Of a DNA stretch of 45,870 nt, positions 38,631 to 45,870 are shown piece after piece. How positions within the stretch are numbered: position 1 is the first letter of the stretch; each line of letters starts with the position of its first letter. The notes below the pieces were generated by a model that ran no database searches, was not told the DNA's origin, and worked only from the letters and a program-made list of their open reading frames with translations. A program made the position numbers and the translations under genes. Origin of the DNA: Fusobacteriia bacterium 4572_74 (GTDB taxonomy: Bacteria; Fusobacteriota; Fusobacteriia; Fusobacteriales; Fusobacteriaceae); assembly GCA_002084825.1 (NCBI GenBank), contig NBMF01000003.1, positions 1-45,870 on the forward strand, given 5' to 3'.

Positions 38631-39564
38631 TTAATTTTTTACTTCTGATTTCTTACTTTTCAAAGTTATAATTACCCCTGATATGATCATAAACCCTGCT
38701 AAAACCTTAGGCAGTGTAATAACTTCTCCTAGGATAAAGTATGCCATTATCATAGAAAATAAGGGAACTAGGTTGATATATAGAGAAGTTTTGGCAGGGC
38801 CTATCCTTTTTACCGACACCTGTTGGATTAAATATGCTATAACCGAAGCAAAAATTGACATATATATCAGGCTCCCCCATCCCATCCAAGTAGTTTTAGG
38901 TAAAAAATTCATTGGATTTTCATATATTACCATGGGAATTAGAAGGATTACACAGAATAAAAACACATAAAATGTAAGTTTTATAGGTGCAATACGTCCT
39001 ACGATTCCCTTTAGAACTATAAAGTATAAAGAAAAAGACATGACAGCTAAGAGCATAGAAATGTCCCCCTACATTAAAATTCATATTTTTAATTATATCT
39101 ACGGAACCATTGGTAACTATCATAGCTACTCCTAAAAAAGAGATGAGTATTCCTCCAATGGCTTTTCTAGGAAATTTTTCCTTTAAAAATAAAGATGCCA
39201 TAATGGTAGTTATGATTGGGTTCATGGCTGCTATAAGAGATGTGTTAACGCTACTTGTGTATTTTAATGCTGTAAAAAATAGTACATGATATCCTACCAT
39301 GCCAAGAAGTGATAGGAGGATTATTCTAGGAATATCTGCCTTCTCCAAAGTTAAATTATCTCCTCTTTTCAACATGATTAAAAATAAAATTATAGCTGCT
39401 ATTAAAAATCTAAAAAATGTCAGAGAACATACTGGAAATTCGGCTATGGAAAATTTACCCGCTATAAAAGCTCCTGAAAAAAATAGAGTTGCAATTATCA
39501 TTAAATTTTTATCTATCAAATCTTTCATCTTATTTTTATTTAAACCTATAACTTCGTTATTCAT
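38631..39564 (-). pseudogene. EamA/DMT-family transporter split by a +1 shift in a G5 run (C5 at 39065-39069 on +)
   Basis: N-part ...MNFNVGGHFYALSC; correct continuation VGDISMLLAVMSFSLYFIVLKGIVG in the other frame. Confidence 0.85.
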
Positions 39565-39682
39565 CTTATCACCCCTAAAAAATTTTATAATTAGACATAT
39601 TCTAGCAGTAATAATTTTTTTTACAATAGTCTTTAAAAATAAATAGCTGACTTACCAACTATATTAAGTGGAAAGAATAATT

Positions 39683-40005
39683 ATGGATACATTTAAAAGG
39701 TTAAAAACAGAAAGAATTTCAAACCTTTTGATAGAATTTTCTATTCCTGCCATAATTAGAAGTCTTGTTTTTGCCCTATATAATATTGTAGACAGAATAT
39801 TTATTGGAAAGGGTATAGGAGTATATGCTATGACAGGGTTCAGCATTACCTTCCATTTACACTTTACATTGCTATAGGAATGCTTATCGGTCAAGGAGGA
39901 GGGAGTATTGTATCTCTTAGGCTTGGTGAAGTCAAAAAAAAGATGAAAAAATTTATAAATTATTATTATCATAGATACCAACGGAATTTTAAAAATGACT
40001 CCTAT
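39683..40005 (+). pseudogene. MATE-family efflux protein, frameshifted N-terminal fragment
   Basis: MDTFKRLKTERISNLLIEFSIPAIIRSLVFALYNIVDRIFIGKGIGVYAMTGFSITF, shift at ~39851, PFTLYIAIGMLIGQGGGSIVSLRLGEVKKK; remainder missing. Confidence 0.83.
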
Positions 40006-40106
40006 AAAATATAGAAATCATCTTTTATCTGTATAAATGTTATCCCACTTTTTTTAGTGTCCTTAACAAAGGTTATAATTTAATGAGTCTCCCTCCTAAT
40101 TTTTTA

Positions 40107-40607
40107 TTATTCATCTAACTCATATGTTATCCTACTAGTAATATTTCCTTCTTTTCCATAGGAAATAGCATCTCCAATCATACTGTCATCTTTAAATCGA
40201 ACTTCAAATTTAATGGCTGAATTTTCATAATATTCCATTAGCATTCCATTTAATTTCCCCTGGATATAATTTTTTACTATTTTTTTATTTCCATTGGAAT
40301 AATATTGGTATTTTGTACCATCTAATTTATTTTCAACAAAATTCATCTTTGATTTTAAATTTCCATTTTCATAATAGAATAAAAAAATTCCATAAAATTT
40401 TCCATCTTTAAAAGTTCCAAGAGCTTTTTTATTTTTATTTTTATAATAAGATCTTGCCTCACCTGTATAGAGTTTCCTATTTTTATAATAAAGACCATCT
40501 TTTCCCTTTAAGTTATTAAATTTCGTTTCTACAGTAAAAAAATCAAGGCTGGCACACCCTCCTAAAATTAATAATATCAAAATAATTATAAATTGTTTTA
40601 ACTTCAT
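40107..40607 (-). CDS. YwqK/MORN-like repeat lipoprotein
   Basis: Lipobox LLILGGCAS; repeats such as FYYENGNLKSKMNFVENKLDGTKYQYYSNGNKKIVKNYIQGKLNGMLMEYYENSAIKFE. Confidence 0.78.
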   Translation of the reverse strand: MKLKQFIIILILLILGGCASLDFFTVETKFNNLKGKDGLYYKNRKLYTGEARSYYKNKNKKALGTFKDGKFYGIFLFYYENGNLKSKMNFVENKLDGTKYQYYSNGNKKIVKNYIQGKLNGMLMEYYENSAIKFEVRFKDDSMIGDAISYGKEGNITSRITYELDE

Positions 40608-40713
40608 ATATCACCTCCCCTTTTATTATACAGTTTTTTTTTTAATATACCTAAAATAATTTAAAGTTGAATTTTTTTTTTTTTTCTACTATACTTATAC
40701 TATAAAAAGAAAT

Positions 40714-41538
40714 ATGGAGGCGCATATGAGTTTATTTGGATTTAAAGAAAAAAGAAAAATAACTGAATTAAATATCTTAATCGATGATTTACAAAAAGAA
40801 ATAATAAAAAATAAAACCAAAAATGATGAATTAATTAAAATTATTCAAGAAAAAGATATAAAAATAAAAAAAACATCTAAATCTCCCCATGATAGACAAT
40901 TTGAAAAAATAACCTTAGAATTTGATAAGATAAAAAAACAAAGTATAGATATGAAAATATTAAATGAAAATTTAAAGTCAGAAAATATAAAATTAATTGC
41001 TGAAAATAATGAAAAAACTGAAAAAATTATGGGAATTCAAAAGATAGCAGACAACTTAAGAGAAGAAAATAAAGCATTAAAACAATCTGAAAAGCCTAAA
41101 ATCATCACTGGAGAAGCTAAATACAGAGTTTTAATTAAGGATTTTTATTCTGCAAGAAAACATGATGAATTTAAAAAATATTGTGAAAAACTAGGATATG
41201 TATATGTGAGCGAATTAGAAAATTTAAATTTTGAAAAATTAACAGAAGGTGGTATCTCTAAAACAAAAATAAATAATGCTAAAAATGAATATATTAACTT
41301 TAAAAATGGTGAATTTAATTTCGATATGAAAGAGTATTTAGTTTATGGACATAGGGTATCTAAGATATTTTTTAGATATAGAAGTTTTGTTTCTTGTATG
41401 GCAGAAAAAGGGATAGAATTTCTTTACCAGTTAGAAAATTTTGATTTTGAAACCTTGGAAGGAAAAAATTTTACTCCTATACAGATAAACAAAATTAAAA
41501 AAAAAATAATTGAGTATAACAAATTAAGAAAAAAATAA
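40714..41538 (+). CDS. Uncharacterised coiled-coil protein with duplicated C-terminal module
   Basis: Long intact ORF, RBS GGAGG; coiled-coil N half; two similar C-terminal units (GYVYVSELENLNFEKLTEGGISKTKINNAKNEYINF / GIEFLYQLENFDFETLEGKNFTPIQINKIKKKIIEY). ATG at 40714 or 40726. Confidence 0.75.
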   Translation: MEAHMSLFGFKEKRKITELNILIDDLQKEIIKNKTKNDELIKIIQEKDIKIKKTSKSPHDRQFEKITLEFDKIKKQSIDMKILNENLKSENIKLIAENNEKTEKIMGIQKIADNLREENKALKQSEKPKIITGEAKYRVLIKDFYSARKHDEFKKYCEKLGYVYVSELENLNFEKLTEGGISKTKINNAKNEYINFKNGEFNFDMKEYLVYGHRVSKIFFRYRSFVSCMAEKGIEFLYQLENFDFETLEGKNFTPIQINKIKKKIIEYNKLRKK

Positions 41539-41556
41539 TTTTTTTGAGGGGGCAGT

Positions 41557-42184
41557 ATGAAAAAAAGTTTTGCAAGCGACAACTATAGTGGGGTACATCC
41601 TAATATTATGAAAAGCTTGATAGATGCTAATAGTGGTCATCAATCTCCATATGGATGGGGCTAGAGTCTCTAATGCAGCAGTGGCTTTAGACTGTTCATT
41701 AGAGGAAATGACAAGAGGATGTGGGGTAGATGTCCTTTCCTTTGGTGGCACTAAAAATGGAATTATGTTTGGAGAAGCCACAGTTATTTTTAATGAAAAA
41801 CTAAAAGATCGAATAAAAGAATTTGAGTACCTTCAAAAACAAAATTTACAACTTCATTCAAAGCTGATATATATATCAGCTCAATATTTAGCTCTTTTAG
41901 AGGATAACCTTTGGTATAAAAATGCTAAAATTGGAAATGAAATGGCAAAATATTTAGAAAGTGAACTCCTAAAAATTGATATTTCTATATCCAATGAAGT
42001 AAGAGGAAATACGGTCTTCGCAATTTTACCTAAAAAAATTATAGAACCCTTACAAAAATTTTGTTATTTCTATGTCTGGAATCCCAATACTTCAGAGGTC
42101 AGATTTGTTATGTCCTTTGATATATTAAAGAAGGATATAGATCTCTTTATAGAAAAAATAAAAGAATTGATTAAAAACATATAA
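41557..42184 (+). pseudogene. Low-specificity L-threonine aldolase with large internal deletion
   Basis: MKKSFASDNYSGVHPNIMKSLIDANSGHQSPYG joined to VINLHMDGARVSNAAVALDCSLEEMTRGCGVDVLSFGGTKNGIMFGEAVIFNEKL-type sequence in another frame. Confidence 0.88.
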
Positions 42185-42278
42185 TCAAGAAAACTTTGGT
42201 ACTATTACCATCAAGTGGATTTAGCTGTACCCTTTGCCAAGAACATAAAAAAAAAATTAGGTAATATTTAAGCATTCA

Positions 42279-42317
42279 AAAGGTGACTCCTGTATTTTAT
42301 AGGAGTCATCTTTTTTT
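42279..42317 (+). terminator. Intrinsic terminator after threonine aldolase remnant
   Basis: AAAGGTGACTCCTGTATTTTATAGGAGTCATCTTTTTTT. Confidence 0.82.
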
Positions 42318-42377
42318 AATCCCATTGATATCTATGGTGGACGATTCTGTCAAACAATTAATGAAAAAAGTTTCTTT

Positions 42378-43202
42378 TTAGTTTTTATTTTGATTAATTT
42401 CATAAATAGTTTTTGCTACTAATATGCCTAAGAAACCTGCTGCTACAACATCACTTAACCAATGTCTTGTTCCATATATCCTAGAACCACCTAATACTAC
42501 TGCATATACTATAGCTAAAAATCTAATAAACTTATTTTTATATCCATAGTAGAATGAAAATGCTACTCCTACAGAAACTATTGTATGTCCCGATGGTAAA
42601 CTTGCACTTGCACTTTCAAATGGATTTATACTTCCATTTCCACCTACCCATGCTGCCCAGTTAAAGAACTGGTGTGGAAGCGTATTTACATCTGGACGAA
42701 GCCGAGATATTATATATTTTAATATATTTACTAATAATCCTGTTGCTATAATTGACATTAGAGCTTCTTTAGAAACCTTCTTTAATTTCTTATTTTTAAA
42801 TACTACTCCTAATAATAATAATATCGTTACTGTTCCTGCTGTTGTATCGCCTTTTCCTTGATGGGCAAAAAATCTTTCATATTTTGAATATTTATCTCTA
42901 CTTATTTGTTCTACTACAGCTTTTTCTTTCAACACTTTTATCTCATCTGCTGTCGCTATTCTAGCTCCATTTTCTATTCCCTGTAAAGTTTTTTCATAAT
43001 ATTTATTTGATACCATCTTTGCTACTGGTAGATCTAAAAAAGCTATGCATAATAACGTTGTTATTATTCCTAATAATGCAATTTTTTTATATTTGATTAA
43101 ATTACTAATAAATCTAGACATAAATCCTTTTAAATAACCCTCTCTAAATATCTCTATGGCTATTAAAACAACTATTATAACCATTAGTATTTCTTTATTC
43201 AT
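42378..43202 (-). CDS. PAP2-family phosphatase (undecaprenyl-PP/lipid phosphatase-like)
   Basis: KYIISRLRPDV, SASLPSGHTIVSVGVA, SRIYGTRHWLSDVVAA PAP2 motifs. Confidence 0.9.
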   Translation of the reverse strand: MNKEILMVIIVVLIAIEIFREGYLKGFMSRFISNLIKYKKIALLGIITTLLCIAFLDLPVAKMVSNKYYEKTLQGIENGARIATADEIKVLKEKAVVEQISRDKYSKYERFFAHQGKGDTTAGTVTILLLLGVVFKNKKLKKVSKEALMSIIATGLLVNILKYIISRLRPDVNTLPHQFFNWAAWVGGNGSINPFESASASLPSGHTIVSVGVAFSFYYGYKNKFIRFLAIVYAVVLGGSRIYGTRHWLSDVVAAGFLGILVAKTIYEINQNKN

Positions 43203-43204
43203 AT

Positions 43205-43615
43205 TTATTCTCCTTTCTTATTTGTATACAAAGTATACTTATTTGAATGCCAAACAAGATGCATATCATCTAAAATTTCAACTAAATTATTATTTCTTTT
43301 CACATCTTTTGATCTAATAAAAAGAACTATTTGCTCATTTGAAATAATTTCTTTTAAATCTTTAATATCTTTTAAATTAATAACCTTTTCCCCTAAATAT
43401 ACATCCATACTACTAGCAGATCTAAAGTTAAATGAATAATAATTTTCAGGATCTTCATTTTTAAAAACTTCTTTACCATTTATTGCCAAAATTTTTAATC
43501 CTAAATCTTTATTAATCTCTGGTATTTTAAATGATAAACTAAATAATAAGATCACCATTCCTAATAAAAACAAATTTCTTTTTAATTTAAAGTTTATTTT
43601 ATCCATTAATTTCAC
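43205..43615 (-). pseudogene. C-terminal remnant of an ArnT/PMT-type glycosyltransferase (tentative)
   Basis: NGKEVFKNEDPENYYSFNFRSASSMDVYLGEKVINLKDI...LFIRSKDVKRNNNLVEILDDMHLVWHSNKYTLYTNK resembles the soluble tail of ArnT-like enzymes; multi-TM catalytic part missing. Confidence 0.5.
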
Positions 43616-44100
43616 CTTTAATTTTACACCACTCTATAAACTTTTTAATTCCTTCTTCAAAGCTAATACTTGGATTATATCCTGTCATTTTTTTTAATTT
43701 ACTTACATCTGCATAAGTTCTATCTACATCTCCAGGCTACATAGGAAGTCTCTCAATTCTTTTAAAGATACTGGGCTATTACTTCCTATATTAAATATCT
43801 CATAGGTTTTTTCATTATTTTCTACATAATCTATAGATTTACATATTCCATCTACAATATCATCAATATAAGTATAATCACGAGAAGTGCTGCCATCACC
43901 ATAGACTGGGATAGATTCATTATTCATAATTAATCGTGTAAACTTATTTATAGCTAGATCGGGTCTTTGCCGAGGTCCATATACAGAAGAGCTAGATGCA
44001 GCTACGATATTCTTTACTCCATATTTCCTGCAGCACTCCAATATATTATGAGTTCCCCTTCCATTTACTTCTTGATAACTTTATTCCCTTGATCTAATAA
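43599..44100 (-). pseudogene. NAD-dependent epimerase/dehydratase remnant
   Basis: VNGRGTHNILECCRKYGVKNIVAASSSSVYGPRQRPDLAINKFTRLIMNNESIPVYGDGSTSRDYTYIDDIVDGI...NIGSNSPVSLKELRDF, then other frame LPM*PGDVDRTYADVSKLKKMTGYNPSISFEEGIKKFIEW. Confidence 0.88.
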
Positions 44101-44162
44101 AATAAATTCATTAGGTAGATTAGGAGTATTTGTTGCAATATTTACAAGATAATGTTGTCCCC

Positions 44163-44741
44163 CTAAGCTTTTTTCTTCTTATAGACATATCCAATAATCA
44201 AAATACTAACTAAAATAAGAGTTATTATCGTTATTTCTTTCAAATATTTATGGATCATTTCTTGATTCTCCCCCAAAATATATCCCAATAAAGTCAAGAT
44301 AACACACCATATCCCTGCTCCTAATCCTGTATAGATAGAAAATTTTAAAGGATTCATCTTAGCCAATCCTGCTGGAAAAGAAATATATTGTCTAAGTCCT
44401 GGAATTAATCTACCTGTAAATGTTGAAATATGTCCATGCTTTTCAAAAAATTCTTCTAATTTTTGTATTTTTTCTTCTTTGGTTATTTTTAATAATAATT
44501 TCCTTCCATATCTACTGGCTAAAAAATAATTGAACCAAGAACCTAGTAAACTTCCTAATATTCCAAAAATTACCACAAGAATAAAATTCATCTCACCAGT
44601 ATATGCTAGATATCCTGCCGGTATCATAATCACTTCACTTGGAAATGGAAAAAATGAACTTTCTAAAAACATTAATAATATTATCCCAAAATACCCCATA
44701 TTCCCTATCGTTCCAACTAAAAACCCTACTATTTCACTCAT
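44163..44741 (-). CDS. DedA-family membrane protein
   Basis: LESSFFPFPSEVIMIPAGYLAY, GSLLGSWFNYFLASRYGRKLL, FTGRLIPGLRQYISFPAGLAKM. Confidence 0.92.
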   Translation of the reverse strand: MSEIVGFLVGTIGNMGYFGIILLMFLESSFFPFPSEVIMIPAGYLAYTGEMNFILVVIFGILGSLLGSWFNYFLASRYGRKLLLKITKEEKIQKLEEFFEKHGHISTFTGRLIPGLRQYISFPAGLAKMNPLKFSIYTGLGAGIWCVILTLLGYILGENQEMIHKYLKEITIITLILVSILIIGYVYKKKKA

Positions 44742-44903
44742 GTCTTCTCCCCTTTTTTTATATAAAGTTCATATGTGATTAGACTACCTCCAATAAAACA
44801 TCTTAAAACATGAAAATTTTTACTAAAATATAAAGGTAATATTTTTAGGTCTAATTCATAAAACTTATATTTCTAATTTTTATCCTGTATTTAATAGTAT
44901 AAC

Positions 44904-45101
44904 CTATATTGATGAAAGTTTGATGAAAATTTTATTTTTATTTCTTAAAATAACCCTTATTCTAGCGAATAGCTCTTCAGTTTCAAATGGTTTTGTAATA
45001 TAATCATCAGCTCCTATATCTAACAATTGAACCTTAGAAATTAAACTTGTTTTTGCTGTTAGAACAATTATAGGAATATCAGATTTTTTTCTAAATTTCA
45101 A
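44904..45101 (-). pseudogene. Response regulator receiver-domain fragment
   Basis: [52 protein letters not shown]; phospho-acceptor region and DNA-binding domain absent. Confidence 0.8.
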
Positions 45102-45254
45102 CTTATTTTCTCTTTTAATATTTTTCTCTCAATCACACAGTGTATTAGAGGATTCATTGGGAGAATAAAAATTTAAATATTCTATAAAATTAGTGGAGAT
45201 ACTAATGAAAAAGAAAATTATAAATAATTATGTAAAACTAAAGTAGATGTTTAG

Positions 45255-45746
45255 GTTTATACACATCAATTAAAATATACTGAGTCATTATTGGGGGAAA
45301 AACAGGAGCCACTTAGTTTTATTGTTATTGCTAAAAATGACCAACAATTTATTGACCTGTTTGAAAAATCTTACCCTAAAGCCCCAATGATACCTGATTT
45401 TTGGAATGCCAAGGTACATGATTTTGGTTTTGAAAAAGAAACTAATTTGAACAGTCCCCGCATGAGACATCATGCTCGTTTTTGGAAAACAAATTATATT
45501 GTAAAAAATGGATACAATATTTATGTGGGAACGGCAAGCTTTGATAGTGGGATTAAGTGGGGAATAGCACACAAAATTAATCCAGATATAGATACTGAAA
45601 GAGAATTTTTATACAAAGACTTACAAAAAACAGGTATGATAGAAGATGTTTAAAAATATCAGTTTGTCGACTCAAAACTTGGAAGTAATTTTTCAGGCGA
45701 TTTATTTTTTACTGACGGGAAATTATATATTATTTTTCTAAAATAA
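45255..45746 (+). pseudogene. LssY C-terminal-domain protein with in-frame TAA at 45651-45653
   Basis: LGEKQEPLSFIVIAKNDQQFIDLFEKSYPKAPMIPDFW...RHHARFWKTNYIVKNGYNIYVGTASFDSGIKWGIAHKINPDIDTEREFLYKDL..., then * then KYQFVDSKLGSNFSGDLFFTDGKLYIIFLK*. Confidence 0.7.
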
Positions 45747-45772
45747 AAAAATCCATAATGATAGTATATTTT

Positions 45773-45832
45773 GATAGTGTCAAGTAATTGTAGGTAAAAT
45801 TTTAATAAAAATTTAAACCTTAATTTTATTAT
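45773..45832 (+). repeat. Dispersed short repeat, copy C
   Basis: GATAGTGTCAAGTAATTGTAGGTAAAATTTTAATAAAAATTTAAACCTTAATTTTATTAT; like copy B at both ends. Confidence 0.65.
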
Positions 45833-45870
45833 GTTATCTTAAGCCACTCATCATGCATTGTAACCCATTT

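Noticed and set aside
38707-38970. Plus- and minus-strand small ORFs within the EamA pseudogene
   Set aside because: Shadow frames of a recognisable frameshifted transporter.
39980-40025. AAAATGACTCCTATAAAATATAGAAATCATCTTTTATC as a functional terminator
   Set aside because: Resembles the terminator at 42279 but the stem is mismatched; more likely a decayed terminator after the MATE remnant.
1-45870. CRISPR array, rRNA or tRNA genes
   Set aside because: No regularly spaced direct repeats, and no rRNA or tRNA consensus motifs recognised by eye; a tRNAscan/Infernal run would be decisive.

Overview
This is an AT-rich window that looks like a Fusobacteriota-type chromosome (inferred from protein flavour and gene content; no search was run). 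On the minus strand from about 10.26 kb to 1 bp lies an AdoCbl-riboswitch-controlled anaerobic cobalamin operon: an exported CbiK, a FecBCD/BtuCDF-type importer, then cbiC-D-E-T-L-F-G-H. The middle carries an MsbA-like ABC exporter, an MscS channel, a two-component system, an M18 aminopeptidase, DinB, a ynjB/ynjC/ynjF-like cluster with no ATPase gene, a CCG Fe-S protein, and GNAT/MarR genes. On the plus strand from 29.37 kb is a selenium cluster: selD with an in-frame TGA read as Sec and a nearby SECIS-like hairpin, then selA, selB, a yedF-like gene and a DUF3343 gene. A guanine-type purine riboswitch precedes an NCS2 purine permease. The most unusual theme is gene decay. About a dozen genes are wrecked (IS91 transposase, Old Yellow Enzyme, tupA, VTT/TVP38, msrB, HAD, EamA, MATE, threonine aldolase, epimerase, ArnT-like, response regulator, LssY_C). 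Several keep both termini and their terminator but have lost the middle, and at two junctions (tupA, threonine aldolase) the same nucleotides make sense in both parental frames, pointing to deletion between short repeats. Three or four dispersed short repeat families lie near these sites. I found no rRNA, tRNA or CRISPR array.
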